The notes: generated by a model not told the origin, from the sequence alone. 37,915 nucleotides of DNA from Xenorhabdus yunnanensis (GCF_028598805.1 NZ_JAQRFI010000045.1:1-37915), one strand, 5' to 3'; counted from the stretch's first letter, positions 1 through 8,300 are shown. Numbers and translations: made by a program.

Positions 1-219
1 CTTGGTATCTTTTTCGCCTTTCGGCGTGGATAGTGTCTTGCGAGTGCCCACACAGATTGTCTGATTCAATTGTTAAAGAGCGGGGGCAACCGGGAAGTGC
101 TTCCGGGTTGCAAGGCTGCGTATCTTACGCGTTTCGCCTTCCGTGTCAAGCCTTATTTTTCAAGGCCTTTCACTTTGTCATCCCGACAGGTTTGTGTGTT
201 TGTCGTGACAACGGATGCG
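1..219 (-). promoter_or_regulatory. Ribosomal RNA operon leader (upstream of a 16S rRNA gene lying off the left edge)
   Basis: On the minus strand this reads as the leader of an rrn operon. A boxA antitermination element (rc of 69-81, GCTCTTTAACAAT) is preceded by a hairpin at 86-111 in the boxB position, with arms GCAACC.GGAAG and CTTCC.GGTTGC. It is followed by AATCTGTGTGGGCACTCG, which matches the E. coli rrn leader as I recall it. The 16S gene must start just beyond position 1. In E. coli the rrnH operon also lies next to gmhB, which supports the call. The leader recruits Nus factors so that rRNA transcription resists Rho. The 16S sequence itself is not present. Confidence 0.9.
122..149 (-). 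promoter_or_regulatory. rrn P2 promoter
   Basis: Minus strand: -35 TTGACA (144-149), 16-bp spacer, -10 TAAGAT (122-127). It lies about 100 bp downstream of P1 and upstream of the boxB/boxA leader, the normal place for the second, less regulated rRNA promoter. Confidence 0.8.
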
Positions 220-220
220 C

Positions 221-290
221 ATTATAGGGAGCCTTCTGATTTAGGCAAGTCTTTTTTGTGATTTTTTATTTAAGCGCTCACAATTTAGCC
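221..290 (-). promoter_or_regulatory. rrn P1 promoter with A/T-rich upstream element
   Basis: Minus strand: -35 TTGCCT (243-248), 16-bp spacer, perfect -10 TATAAT (221-226), followed by GCGCATCCG, a GC-rich discriminator typical of stringently controlled rRNA promoters. Positions 249-290 are rich in A and T runs and fit an UP element and Fis-site region. The block CTCCCTATAATGCGC is nearly identical to E. coli rrn P1 as I recall it. Confidence 0.88.
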
Positions 291-297
291 CAAAAGG

Positions 298-864
298 TTA
301 TTTTTGCCTATTTTTTATCACATTTGGTAGGTCTGACAAGCTATTAACGACTAAATCTGCAGCTTGTTCTACTTCTTCTGTTACAGGCTTTCCTGTGCGA
401 ACAAGAACCTTAGTACCAACTTTTGCTGCATTGGCGGCCAACATATCTTCTATTTTGTCTCCTACCATATAAGAAGAAGACATATCGATATGTAATTCTT
501 GCTGTGCATCCAGCAACATACCTGGTTGTGGTTTACGACAGTTACAGCTCTTCTTATGTTCTTCATCCTCTGCTTCTGGATGATGGGGGCAATAATAGAT
601 GCCATCAAGATCAACACCTCTATCTGCCAATGACCAATCCATCCATTCAGTTAACTGCATAAACTGATCTTCCGTGAAAATCTTACGCGCAATGCCTGAC
701 TGATTTGTAACCAAAACCAGAGCATAGCCCATTTTTTTCAGTTCAAGCATGGCTTCAATCGCGCCATCAATAAATTGAAAATTATCTATCTCATGTACAT
801 AACCATGATCGATGTTAATCGTGCCGTCACGATCTAAAAATACAGCAGGAATACCTTGAGTCAC
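298..864 (-). CDS. gmhB: D-glycero-beta-D-manno-heptose-1,7-bisphosphate 7-phosphatase GmhB
   Basis: HAD-family phosphatase of the cytoplasm that removes the C7 phosphate of heptose bisphosphate on the way to ADP-heptose, the precursor of the lipopolysaccharide inner core. Visible: HAD motif FLDRDGT with Asp11 and Asp13, the VTNQSGIAR motif, and a zinc-binding loop CPHHPE...CNCRKP. I place the start at GTG (862-864): it follows a GGAG with 7-nt spacing, gives 188 residues, and puts the catalytic aspartates at the same positions (11 and 13) as in E. coli. A TTG 24 nt upstream (886-888) keeps the frame open to 196 residues but has no clear Shine-Dalgarno. The gene is transcribed toward the rrn operon, as in E. 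coli, and away from metN. Confidence 0.95.
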   Translation of the reverse strand: MTQGIPAVFLDRDGTINIDHGYVHEIDNFQFIDGAIEAMLELKKMGYALVLVTNQSGIARKIFTEDQFMQLTEWMDWSLADRGVDLDGIYYCPHHPEAEDEEHKKSCNCRKPQPGMLLDAQQELHIDMSSSYMVGDKIEDMLAANAAKVGTKVLVRTGKPVTEEVEQAADLVVNSLSDLPNVIKNRQK

Positions 865-947
865 CTGATAGCTCCAAGAATGTACCAAGTGGGCAGTATC
901 GCATGATTTATTACTGAATGAGAATGCAGCATTTAATTTATTCGTAG

Positions 948-976
948 TTGACTTAGACGTCTAGACGCCTTAACAT
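948..976 (+). promoter_or_regulatory. metNIQ promoter with MetJ operator in its spacer
   Basis: Two adjacent 8-bp met boxes, AGACGTCT (955-962) and AGACGCCT (963-970), match the MetJ consensus AGACGTCT. They fill the 17-bp spacer between -35 TTGACT (948-953) and -10 TAACAT (971-976). MetJ with S-adenosylmethionine would therefore block RNA polymerase directly when methionine is plentiful. metN begins 66 bp downstream of the -10. Confidence 0.85.
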
Positions 977-1042
977 CCACTTTAATTCATGGCTTGTTGA
1001 AATGTTCTCAAGTCGTTCATCTCTACATCTAATAAGAAAAAA

Positions 1043-2074
1043 ATGATAAGACTGACTCAGATAAATAAGATATTTCAACAAGGAACGCGTTCTATAAAAG
1101 CGCTTTCAGATATCAACCTTCATGTCCCACAGGGACAAATATATGGCGTCATTGGCTCTTCCGGTGCAGGCAAAAGCACCCTAATCCGCTGTGTAAATAT
1201 GCTTGAGCGCCCGACTTCTGGTCAGGTATTAGTGGCTGGGCAAGATCTCACATCTCTCTCAGAACGTGAACTCACTCATGCGCGTCGTCATATTGGCATG
1301 ATTTTTCAGCACTTTAATTTGCTGTCATCCAGAACAGTGTTTGACAATGTTGCGTTACCTTTGGAACTTAATAACACGTCAAAAGCCGATATAAAGACCA
1401 AAGTTAACGAATTACTCGATTTAGTCGGTCTCACAGACAAACATGATGCTTATCCTGCCAATTTATCTGGTGGTCAAAAGCAGCGTGTTGCTATTGCACG
1501 AGCTCTGGCAAACTCTCCCAAAGTGCTTCTGTGTGACGAAGCCACCAGCGCTCTGGATCCAGCGACAACTCGTTCTATACTAGAATTATTAAAGGACATT
1601 AATCGTCGACTGGGATTAACTATTCTTCTAATTACCCATGAAATGGACGTCGTTAAACGTATCTGTGATCAAGTCGCCGTTATCAGTGGTGGTCAATTAA
1701 TTGAGCAAGATATTGTTAGCGCAATATTCTCACATCCCAAGACGCCGATTGCCCAAGAATTTATCAAATCTACGTTGCATTTGGATATTCCTGAAGATTA
1801 CTTAAAGATGTTACAACCGGAATCCGCGCCTGATCGCAGTCCATTATTGAAACTGGAATTCACAGGTAAATCAGTTGATGCACCTTTAATTTCGATGGCT
1901 GTTCGCCACTTTAATATTGATATCGGCATATTAAGTTCCCAAATCGACTACGCCGGTGGTGTTAAATTCGGGGTTATGCTGGCTGAATTAGACGGGGAAA
2001 GCGATAGTATCAAATCAACAATTGAATTTTTAGAAAAGCATCATGTGAAAGTAGAGGTTCTCGGTTATGTCTGA
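1043..2074 (+). CDS. metN: Methionine ABC importer ATP-binding protein MetN
   Basis: ATPase subunit of the MetNIQ importer for L- and D-methionine, acting at the cytoplasmic face of the inner membrane. Of 343 residues, the first ~240 form the ABC domain: Walker [10 protein letters not shown] at 38-46, Q-loop near 89, signature LSGGQ at 141-145, Walker B VLLCDE at 161-166. Residues ~265-340 fit the C-terminal NIL (ACT-like) domain through which methionine feeds back on transport. It is the first gene of metNIQ; its TGA stop overlaps the metI start by 8 nt, implying translational coupling. A MetJ-type operator lies upstream. Confidence 0.97.
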   Translation: MIRLTQINKIFQQGTRSIKALSDINLHVPQGQIYGVIGSSGAGKSTLIRCVNMLERPTSGQVLVAGQDLTSLSERELTHARRHIGMIFQHFNLLSSRTVFDNVALPLELNNTSKADIKTKVNELLDLVGLTDKHDAYPANLSGGQKQRVAIARALANSPKVLLCDEATSALDPATTRSILELLKDINRRLGLTILLITHEMDVVKRICDQVAVISGGQLIEQDIVSAIFSHPKTPIAQEFIKSTLHLDIPEDYLKMLQPESAPDRSPLLKLEFTGKSVDAPLISMAVRHFNIDIGILSSQIDYAGGVKFGVMLAELDGESDSIKSTIEFLEKHHVKVEVLGYV

Positions 2075-2720
2075 AGGAATGATTTTATTATTAGCTAAAG
2101 GAGTCTGGGAAACTCTCGTAATGACTTTCGTTTCCGGTTTCTTTGGTTTTGTTATTGGATTGCCAGCGGGCGTGCTTTTATATGCTACCCGTCCTGGGCA
2201 GATTATTGAAAATGGTGCTCTTTATCGCATACTTTCTGCATTGGTAAATATTACGCGTTCAATACCTTTCATTATTCTATTGGTGTGGATGATTCCATTT
2301 ACCCGTCTGATTGTAGGAACATCAATCGGATTGCAGGCAGCGATTGTTCCGCTGACCGTAGGGGCTGCGCCGTTTATTGCCCGCATGGTGGAAAATGCAT
2401 TATTAGAAATTCCGACTGGCCTAATTGAAGCAGCACGTGCAATGGGAGCAACACCATTTCAGATCGTTAAAAAGATCCTATTGCCGGAAGCATTATCAGG
2501 CCTGATTAATGCCGCAACCATAACCTTAATCACATTAGTTGGTTATTCTGCAATGGGCGGGGCTGTTGGCGCCGGCGGTCTGGGGCAGATTGGCTATCAG
2601 TATGGATATATCGGCTATAACGCGACAGTGATGAATATCGTATTAGCATTATTGGTTGTTTTAGTATTCTTGATTCAGTTAGGCGGTGATCATTTAGTGA
2701 AAGCGGTTAATCGTAAATAA
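2067..2720 (+). CDS. metI: Methionine ABC importer permease MetI
   Basis: Inner-membrane permease of the MetNIQ importer, 217 residues with about five hydrophobic segments (around 15-40, 57-80, 88-105, 145-170 and 185-208). The EAA loop that docks on MetN is visible at 121-150 ([22 protein letters not shown]). The start overlaps the end of metN by 8 nt. Full length compared with the E. coli protein as I recall it (217). A 124-bp gap with a hairpin separates it from metQ. Confidence 0.97.
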   Translation: MSEGMILLLAKGVWETLVMTFVSGFFGFVIGLPAGVLLYATRPGQIIENGALYRILSALVNITRSIPFIILLVWMIPFTRLIVGTSIGLQAAIVPLTVGAAPFIARMVENALLEIPTGLIEAARAMGATPFQIVKKILLPEALSGLINAATITLITLVGYSAMGGAVGAGGLGQIGYQYGYIGYNATVMNIVLALLVVLVFLIQLGGDHLVKAVNRK

Positions 2721-2742
2721 GATTATTTCAACAAGGTTTCGG

Positions 2743-2765
2743 TAAGGCCCTCATTACAGGGCTTA
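2743..2765 (+). promoter_or_regulatory. Hairpin between metI and metQ
   Basis: TAAGgCCCT (2743-2751) can pair with AGGGCTTA (2758-2765) with one bulged G and a 6-nt loop. No U-tract follows, so it is more likely an RNA-stabilising or processing stem that sets the higher metQ level than a terminator. Inference only. Confidence 0.4.
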
Positions 2766-2844
2766 TACCTAAGAGCCTCATTATAGCAGTACACGGTAAC
2801 TTGATAAGACAAGTTATAAATCAGTATTCAATAGAGGTGAAAAT

Positions 2845-3660
2845 ATGTCAGTAAAATTGAAATCCATTGCGGCAATCGGTGCATTATTAGGTACATTAAT
2901 TCTTGCCGGTTGCGGGCAGGAACAACGTGACCCAAACCATATCAGGGTTGGAGTTATTGCAGGGCCTGAACTTCAAGTTGCTGAAGTTGCCAAACAAGTG
3001 GCTAAAGATAAATATGGCCTTGATGTTGAGCTGACTACATTCAATGACTATGTTCTGCCAAATGAATCATTGAGCAAGGGAGATATTGATGTGAATGTCT
3101 TCCAGCATAAGCCTTTTTTAGATCAGCAAGTGAAAGAACGTAACTACAAATTGGCAATTGTTGGTAACTCTTTCATTTTCCCAATGGCGGCCTACTCAAA
3201 AAAAATTAAGTCACTGAATGAATTGCAAGATGGTTCTCAAATTGCCATCCCCAACGATCCGACTAATCAGGGCCGCGCTCTGCTGTTATTACAAAAACAA
3301 GGTCTTATCACTCTGAAAGAGGGTGTTGGTCTGCTGCCAACTATTTTGGACATTACCGGCAATCCTAAACATTTAGATATCGTACAACTGGAAGCGCCAC
3401 AACTGCCACGTTCATTGGACGACCAAAAGATTGCTTTTGCGATTATCAATAATACCTATGCAGGGCAGATTGGGTTAACACCAGAGCAAGATGGGCTCTT
3501 TATTGAAGATAAAAATTCACCTTACGTCAATATTATTGTCAGTCGTGAAAATAATAAAAGTGCGGAAAATGTGCAGAAATTCGTGAAAGCATATCAATCT
3601 CCAGAAGTAGAAAAAGAAGCTAATAAAGTCTTCAAGGGTGGAGCAATAAAAGGCTGGTAA
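2845..3660 (+). CDS. metQ: Methionine-binding lipoprotein MetQ
   Basis: Periplasmic substrate-binding lipoprotein of MetNIQ, 271 residues. Residues 1-22 are a signal peptide ending in the lipobox LAGC, with Cys23 the lipidation site. The mature part is an NlpA-family binding protein (RVGVIAGPE near the start, DVNVFQHKPFLDQQ, AIPNDPTNQGRAL, AIINNTYAGQIGL). The start follows AGAGGTG with good spacing. Last gene of the methionine operon, ending at a strong terminator. Confidence 0.97.
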   Translation: MSVKLKSIAAIGALLGTLILAGCGQEQRDPNHIRVGVIAGPELQVAEVAKQVAKDKYGLDVELTTFNDYVLPNESLSKGDIDVNVFQHKPFLDQQVKERNYKLAIVGNSFIFPMAAYSKKIKSLNELQDGSQIAIPNDPTNQGRALLLLQKQGLITLKEGVGLLPTILDITGNPKHLDIVQLEAPQLPRSLDDQKIAFAIINNTYAGQIGLTPEQDGLFIEDKNSPYVNIIVSRENNKSAENVQKFVKAYQSPEVEKEANKVFKGGAIKGW

Positions 3661-3694
3661 TCTTTGCTATTCAGTCAATCAAGATTAAAATCAT

Positions 3695-3726
3695 TGGGTG
3701 GATATTTTTATATCCACCCATTTTTA
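3695..3726 (+). terminator. Rho-independent terminator of metNIQ
   Basis: Perfect 10-bp stem TGGGTGGATA (3695-3704) and TATCCACCCA (3711-3720), 6-nt loop, followed by TTTTTATT. It lies 35 bp after the metQ stop. Confidence 0.93.
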
Positions 3727-3818
3727 TTGAGTGAAAGAAAATGCTTTTATGGTTGCTTCTCGCACTGACTTCACTCAATCCCCACTCACTGACGCTATCA
3801 ATATGAGGATTCAACTCA

Positions 3819-4214
3819 ATGCGTATGTTAGCTATCTGTTTCATGGCATTCTTTATCGCTGGGTGTACTTCACTGCCAACTCAGTCCGATAAATCTGATA
3901 TGCCTGATTCGAAGTTGAAACACCAGTCAGTCAAGAAAAATAAAGTTCCTTCTTACGTCCGCCTATATACCAAACCGGATGAGCTTTTAGGTTTACCCTT
4001 TAAAGAATTAGGTATTGTAGCCGGTGAATCCTGCCGCAGTACGTTGCAAGACTCTCCTGCCAGTATTGCAACCGCACGGCAAAAAATGTTAGCGAAAGCC
4101 TCTTATCTAAATGCAAACGCAGTTTTACTTCATCAATGTGCAATTTTATCTGGCCAAGGTTGCTATCAAACTGCAATTTGTGAAGGGTCAGCATTACTGA
4201 CAACCAATAAATAA
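3819..4214 (+). CDS. rcsF: Outer-membrane lipoprotein RcsF, sensor of the Rcs envelope-stress phosphorelay
   Basis: RcsF senses lipopolysaccharide, peptidoglycan and Bam-related damage and relieves IgaA inhibition of the Rcs phosphorelay. The protein has 131 residues, a signal peptide with lipobox IAGC (Cys16), a basic, Lys-rich linker (~residues 30-45), and four cysteines (72, 107, 115, 121) in the pattern that makes the two non-consecutive disulfides of the E. coli protein. The ATG at 3819 follows GAGG at about 10-nt spacing; the Met at residue 3 is a possible alternative. Downstream trmO starts 32 bp after the stop and may be co-transcribed. RcsF works with BamA, which is also encoded in this window. 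Confidence 0.95.
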   Translation: MRMLAICFMAFFIAGCTSLPTQSDKSDMPDSKLKHQSVKKNKVPSYVRLYTKPDELLGLPFKELGIVAGESCRSTLQDSPASIATARQKMLAKASYLNANAVLLHQCAILSGQGCYQTAICEGSALLTTNK

Positions 4215-4246
4215 TTATGACTGAAGCTTTATTATAAAAAACACTC

Positions 4247-4954
4247 ATGGCAGATTTTCATTTTACGCAAATAGGAACCATCCATTCTCCTTATAAAGAG
4301 AAATTTGCCATTCCCCGTCAACCGGGTTTGGTCGAAGATGGTACAGGGCAGCTGGAGTTACTTGCTCCCTACAATCAGGTTGATGCAGTACGCGGGCTGG
4401 AGCAGTTCAGTCATCTATGGATTATTTTTGTGTTTCACCAAACCATGGATGGTGGCTGGAATCCATTAGTGCGGCCTCCCCGTTTGGGAGGAAATGCAAA
4501 AATGGGCGTGTTTGCCACCCGCTCAACTTTCCGTCCCAACCCAATTGGCATGTCACTGGTAAAATTGAAAGGCATTCAATGCGAGAACAATCGTGTCATC
4601 CTAGAGCTTGGTAGTTTGGATTTAGTGGATGGTACACCTGTTATCGATATCAAACCTTACTTGCCTTTCGCTGAATCACGCCCAGATGCCAAAGCGGGTT
4701 TTGCCCAAGCAGCGCCAAATACAGACATGGCCGTCAATTTCTCACCAGAAGCAGAATGCCAGCTTCTATCCCACCAAGCCAATTACCCTCATTTGAGACG
4801 ATTTATCAGCCAAATATTGGCTCAGGATCCCCGTCCCGCCTACCGTAAAAAAGCGCAGGAAAACCGAATATATGCAGCCCACATCTTAGATTTCAACGTT
4901 CGCTGGCTAGTTTTTGATGCCATAACAGAAGTGGTTTCTATCGAACGCCGCTAA
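4247..4954 (+). CDS. trmO: tRNA (adenine(37)-N6)-methyltransferase TrmO
   Basis: TsaA/YaeB family enzyme that uses S-adenosylmethionine to methylate N6 of t6A37, giving m6t6A37 in a tRNA-Thr. 235 residues as in E. coli. Visible family blocks: IGTIHSPYKEKFAIPRQPGL at 9-28, the beta-barrel segment with VFATRSTFRPNPIGMS near 85-100, and DLVDGTPVIDIKPYLP near 125-140. It lies just after rcsF and 115 bp before proS, the same order as in E. coli. Confidence 0.95.
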   Translation: MADFHFTQIGTIHSPYKEKFAIPRQPGLVEDGTGQLELLAPYNQVDAVRGLEQFSHLWIIFVFHQTMDGGWNPLVRPPRLGGNAKMGVFATRSTFRPNPIGMSLVKLKGIQCENNRVILELGSLDLVDGTPVIDIKPYLPFAESRPDAKAGFAQAAPNTDMAVNFSPEAECQLLSHQANYPHLRRFISQILAQDPRPAYRKKAQENRIYAAHILDFNVRWLVFDAITEVVSIERR

Positions 4955-4962
4955 AACTCCTT

Positions 4963-4989
4963 TTGACATCGCAAGCTCGCTGGTAGACT
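4963..4989 (+). promoter_or_regulatory. Candidate proS promoter
   Basis: A perfect -35 TTGACA (4963-4968) is followed 15 bp later by TAGACT (4984-4989), a modest -10 with short spacing. It lies in the only gap before proS. Weak prediction. Confidence 0.35.
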
Positions 4990-5069
4990 AGCGGTTTGTC
5001 TTTATTTTCTGGGTTGGGTGGTAATATCTTACTGCCCAAAAGCAATTTGCTATCCAATGGAAACTTACT

Positions 5070-6791
5070 ATGCGTACTAGTCAATATCTGCTCTCTACTT
5101 TAAAAGAGACGCCTGCTGATGCAGAAGTAGTCAGTCATAAACTGATGCTTCGCGCCGGAATGATCCGTAAACTCGCTTCAGGTCTATACAACTGGATGCC
5201 GACAGGTGTTCGCGTGTTGAGAAAAGTTGAAAACATTGTTCGTGAAGAGATGAATAATGCAGGAGCGATTGAGGTTTCCATGCCGGTAGTTCAGCCAGCA
5301 GATTTGTGGCAGGAAAGTGGCCGTTGGGAACAATATGGTGCAGAGTTACTACGTTTTGAAGATCGTGGCGCTCGTCCTTTTGTTTTGGGACCAACCCATG
5401 AAGAAGTTATCACTGACTTGATTCGTAACGAAGTAACTTCTTATAAGCAGCTTCCGTTAAACCTGTTCCAGGTCCAGACCAAATTCCGTGATGAAGTACG
5501 TCCACGCTTTGGTGTCATGCGTTCACGTGAATTCATCATGAAAGATGCTTACTCTTTCCATACCAATCAAGAGTCTCTGCAAGAAACTTACGACAAAATG
5601 TACGATGCCTACAGCAAAATCTTTACCCGTATAGGACTGGATTTCCGCGCAGTTATGGCAGATACCGGCTCTATCGGAGGTAGTGCCTCCCATGAATTCC
5701 AGGTTCTGGCAGACAGTGGGGAAGATGATATCGTCTTCTCTACAAAATCCAACTACGCAGCCAATATTGAATTAGCTGAAGCTGTCATGCCATCTCAGGA
5801 ACGTGCGGCTCCGTCTGAAAAAATGCATCTGGTCGATACACCAGACGCTAAAACCATTGCTGAATTGGTCGAACAATTCAATCTGCCAATTGAAAAAACC
5901 GTCAAAACTCTGATCGTTCATGCCACAGAAGAAAGTGGACATCAATTAGTTGCTTTGCTGGTCCGTGGTGACCATGAACTGAATGAAATCAAAGCAGAAA
6001 AATTGCCTTTGGTCGCCAGCCCCCTGAGTTTCGCTACCGAAGAAGAAATTCGTGCCATCGTGAAAGCGGGTCCAGGCTCTTTAGGTCCGGTCAATCTGCC
6101 TATGCCTGTCATTATTGACCGCAGCGTATCCGTCATGAGTGATTTCGGGGCAGGTGCTAATATTGATGATAAACACTACTTTGGTATTAACTGGGAACGT
6201 GACTTACCACTACCAGACGTCGCTGATATCCGTAATGTCGTTGAAGGTGATACCAGCCCTGATGGCAAAGGAACACTGTTAATCAAGCGTGGCATTGAGG
6301 TTGGTCATATCTTCCAATTAGGCACTAAGTATTCTGATGCCCTGAAAGCAACTGTACAAAACGAAGATGGACACAATCAAGTTGTCAGCATGGGATGTTA
6401 CGGTATTGGTGTGACCCGTATCGTTGCAGCGGCCATTGAGCAGAATCACGATGATCGTGGAATCATCTTGCCAGATGCGATTGCCCCATTCCAAGTGGCA
6501 ATTCTGCCAATGAACATGCACAAATCTTACCGAGTGAAAGAAGTCGCTGAAAAATTATATGTAGACTTACGTGCCAATGGTATTGATGTCATTTTCGACG
6601 ATCGTAAAGAGCGCCCTGGTGTCATGTTTGCTGATATGGAACTGATTGGTGTACCACATACTCTGGTTATCGGCGATCGCAACTTGGATAATGATGAGAT
6701 CGAATACAAATATCGCCGCACAGGTGATAAGCAAATGTTGAAATTGGACAATATTGTTGATTACCTGAAAGGTCATATTCAACAAGCCTGA
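5070..6791 (+). CDS. proS: Proline--tRNA ligase ProS
   Basis: Class II aminoacyl-tRNA synthetase that charges tRNA-Pro in the cytoplasm; 573 residues, the usual length of the bacterial type that carries an insertion domain. Motif 1 lies around 45-75, the proline-loop GPTHEE at 107-112, motif 2 [17 protein letters not shown] at 139-155, and motif 3 [14 protein letters not shown] near 440-455. The roughly 180-residue insertion between motifs 2 and 3 (about 225-405) is the editing domain that clears mischarged Ala. A C-terminal anticodon-binding domain follows ([10 protein letters not shown] onward). The gene ends at a bidirectional terminator shared with nlpE. Confidence 0.98.
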   Translation: MRTSQYLLSTLKETPADAEVVSHKLMLRAGMIRKLASGLYNWMPTGVRVLRKVENIVREEMNNAGAIEVSMPVVQPADLWQESGRWEQYGAELLRFEDRGARPFVLGPTHEEVITDLIRNEVTSYKQLPLNLFQVQTKFRDEVRPRFGVMRSREFIMKDAYSFHTNQESLQETYDKMYDAYSKIFTRIGLDFRAVMADTGSIGGSASHEFQVLADSGEDDIVFSTKSNYAANIELAEAVMPSQERAAPSEKMHLVDTPDAKTIAELVEQFNLPIEKTVKTLIVHATEESGHQLVALLVRGDHELNEIKAEKLPLVASPLSFATEEEIRAIVKAGPGSLGPVNLPMPVIIDRSVSVMSDFGAGANIDDKHYFGINWERDLPLPDVADIRNVVEGDTSPDGKGTLLIKRGIEVGHIFQLGTKYSDALKATVQNEDGHNQVVSMGCYGIGVTRIVAAAIEQNHDDRGIILPDAIAPFQVAILPMNMHKSYRVKEVAEKLYVDLRANGIDVIFDDRKERPGVMFADMELIGVPHTLVIGDRNLDNDEIEYKYRRTGDKQMLKLDNIVDYLKGHIQQA

Positions 6792-6821
6792 TTTTGCTTG
6801 AAAGTATCTGCTTAAACTGAA

Positions 6822-6852
6822 AAAACCTGCGTATTAATTGCGCAGGTTTTTT
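6822..6852. terminator. Bidirectional terminator between convergent proS and nlpE
   Basis: AAAACCTGCG (6822-6831), 9-nt loop, CGCAGGTTTT (6841-6850), then TT. The A-run on the left arm becomes a U-run on the minus strand, so it can stop proS transcripts rightward and nlpE transcripts leftward. Confidence 0.88.
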
Positions 6853-6882
6853 CATATATGGCTTATATTCCACTGTTATTCG

Positions 6883-7569
6883 TTATTTCTTGGTATAGCA
6901 GGAAGAGGTTTTATCAAAACGAATTTTACCTGTTTGGATCACTGCATTATCAAACAACCCATCTTCCATTGAAGGGCGAAGCGTGTAGTAGCCTTCTATT
7001 TCCACATAAACAGGCGTTCCGCCTTCTACTCCTATAGCACTGTAACCACGTTCTAAATCGATATTTTCAGAAGCGTCATAACGTCTTCCGGTATCACATT
7101 CTGTAAAAAGCGCTGAATCAGCAAAATAATTGTATTCCCCAGCCAGTTTTTTCGGTGTTACTTTATCTAATTCATAATTGAAGCTTGATTGAATTGGCTC
7201 ACCGTTAATATCCAGCATGTCCAAACTTTCACCTTTGATCAGGTAATAAGATTTTTTACCGTCTTGATTATTCAAGATAATCTTTTTGCCGTTTATCACC
7301 CAATGACCCGTTTCAAAGAAAGTATTTTCCTCACTTTTGGCTTCCAAATAGGTTTGCCCCAATATATAAGTCCCATCTTTAGCAAGTTGTAAGGTAGTCT
7401 CGATACCTGAACAATCTGCACAAGGTACAATACCACTAAACACTTTCTCGGTTGATTGAGACTGTTCCTGAGGTACGGGGTCATTCTGTGTGACTGGAAT
7501 GTTCTGACATCCAGCTACGGTGAAAACACCAGTAACCAGCAATGCAAGTAATATTTTTTTATTCATCAT
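6883..7569 (-). CDS. nlpE: Copper/adhesion-sensing outer-membrane lipoprotein NlpE (CutF)
   Basis: NlpE signals surface contact and lipoprotein-trafficking or redox faults to the Cpx envelope-stress system. 228 residues: signal peptide with lipobox VAGC (Cys21), an N-terminal barrel carrying the CxxC motif PCADCSGI (Cys50 and Cys53), and a C-terminal domain with a cysteine pair (TECDTG and SSCYT near the end) that matches the disulfide of the E. coli protein. Two consecutive ATG codons (7567-7569 and 7564-7566) could both start it. In E. coli, arfB, yaeQ and yaeP lie between nlpE and rof; here they are absent. Confidence 0.93.
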   Translation of the reverse strand: MMNKKILLALLVTGVFTVAGCQNIPVTQNDPVPQEQSQSTEKVFSGIVPCADCSGIETTLQLAKDGTYILGQTYLEAKSEENTFFETGHWVINGKKIILNNQDGKKSYYLIKGESLDMLDINGEPIQSSFNYELDKVTPKKLAGEYNYFADSALFTECDTGRRYDASENIDLERGYSAIGVEGGTPVYVEIEGYYTLRPSMEDGLFDNAVIQTGKIRFDKTSSCYTKK

Positions 7570-7603
7570 TTAACCCAATAAACTCAAAAAGATAATCAAT
7601 TAG

Positions 7604-7637
7604 TTTCAAGTTGCAGTCACAAAGCAACAACTTGAAA
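7604..7637 (-). promoter_or_regulatory. Inverted repeat in the nlpE upstream leader
   Basis: Perfect 10-bp arms TTTCAAGTTG (7604-7613) and CAACTTGAAA (7628-7637) with a 14-nt spacer, 34 bp before the nlpE start. It could be an mRNA leader hairpin or a protein-binding palindrome. No U-run follows it toward nlpE. Function unknown. Confidence 0.5.
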
Positions 7638-7815
7638 GGTAAAGCGTATAACTCATTTTTTATAATGTCCGCTACTTATAAAACATGAGCTTTACGTGAC
7701 AAGATTAACGTTACTTCCCCATATTCCAAAATATACGGAGAGAAAAATCAAATAGTATGACTTAATTGAGTTGCGTAATGATAAGATACAAATTTAACCT
7801 GCTTCTTGTTTTAAT

Positions 7816-7849
7816 AAAATTGTTTCAACAAAATTGTTTCAACAAAATT
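7816..7849. repeat. 14-bp tandem repeat, 2.4 copies
   Basis: AAAATTGTTTCAAC at 7816-7829 is repeated exactly at 7830-7843 and begins again (AAAATT) at 7844-7849. It lies about 40 bp upstream of the candidate rof promoter. Confidence 0.9.
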
Positions 7850-7886
7850 CTTACAGATTTACCCAGTAATCACGGAAATCTTACTG

Positions 7887-7895
7887 TGCTATAGT
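7887..7895 (+). promoter_or_regulatory. Candidate extended -10 promoter for rof
   Basis: TGCTATAGT (7887-7895) carries the TGn extension and a good -10 hexamer TATAGT. The -35 position (7867-7872, TAATCA) is poor, as is usual for extended -10 promoters. The predicted start near 7902 gives a leader of about 70 nt. Confidence 0.5.
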
Positions 7896-7933
7896 CGTAA
7901 GTAGCGTTTTGCGTTTGATTCTGGTCAATCACG

Positions 7934-7968
7934 GGCGGCACGATAACCGCCACTAACATAGTGGTGAG
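7934..7968 (+). promoter_or_regulatory. rof leader with two mutually exclusive hairpins at the ribosome binding site
   Basis: Helix 1: GGCGG (7934-7938) with CCGCC (7947-7951). Helix 2: CCACTA (7950-7955) with TAGTGG (7959-7964), 3-nt loop. They share 7950-7951, so both cannot form fully. Helix 2 runs into the likely Shine-Dalgarno GGTGAG (7963-7968) ahead of the ATG at 7974. The pairings are seen directly; a switching role is inference. Confidence 0.45.
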
Positions 7969-7973
7969 CAAAT

Positions 7974-8243
7974 ATGTCTATAGATAATGAAGAATATCAA
8001 CCAATTAACTGTGATGATTACGATAATCTTGAGTTAGCATGCCAACGCCAGCTGCATTTACATCTCCAATTACGAGGTGGTGAAATATTTGAAGGCAAAG
8101 CTAATAAGCTGATTTTAAGAAAAAAAATTGAATATCTTCTCATCGATTCAAATGAAGGAACCCGTGAATTCAGATTGGATTACATTATCAGTTTCAACAA
8201 TCCAGAAATTGGAACGATTGTTATTGAGCATTCTTCATCATAA
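7974..8243 (+). CDS. rof: Rho-binding antiterminator Rof (YaeO)
   Basis: Small cytoplasmic protein (89 residues) that binds the Rho hexamer at its primary RNA-binding site and blocks Rho-dependent termination. The opening block YQPINCDDYDNLELACQ (residues 8-24) is essentially identical to E. coli YaeO as I recall it, and FRLDYIISFNNPEIGTIVIE near the end fits the family beta-barrel (Sm-like fold). It is convergent with tilS and followed by its own terminator. The yaeP gene that precedes rof in E. coli is missing, so here rof appears to be a single-gene unit with its own leader. Confidence 0.93.
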   Translation: MSIDNEEYQPINCDDYDNLELACQRQLHLHLQLRGGEIFEGKANKLILRKKIEYLLIDSNEGTREFRLDYIISFNNPEIGTIVIEHSSS

Positions 8244-8272
8244 CCGCGAATAACAATTGAACCCTCCTCCCA

Positions 8273-8300
8273 AAGTCCTTATATAAAATAAGGGCTTTTT
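8273..8300 (+). terminator. Rho-independent terminator of rof
   Basis: AAGTCCTTAT (8273-8282) pairs with ATAAGGGCTT (8288-8297) with one G-U pair and a 5-nt loop, then U residues. The U-tract overlaps the tilS stop codon at 8299-8301. Confidence 0.85.

Larger units (their letters stand above)
7570..7973. other. 404-bp divergent intergenic region nlpE / rof
   Basis: AT-rich region without a recognisable gene on either strand. It holds the nlpE leader palindrome, a 14-bp tandem repeat, an extended -10 promoter for rof and the rof leader hairpins, each listed separately. In E. coli this interval carries yaeP, yaeQ and arfB; I found no remnant that I could recognise by translating the rof-proximal part. 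Confidence 0.7.

Noticed and set aside
1-261. Small plus-strand open frames in the first 260 bp
   Set aside because: They run opposite the rRNA promoter and leader and have no coding character.
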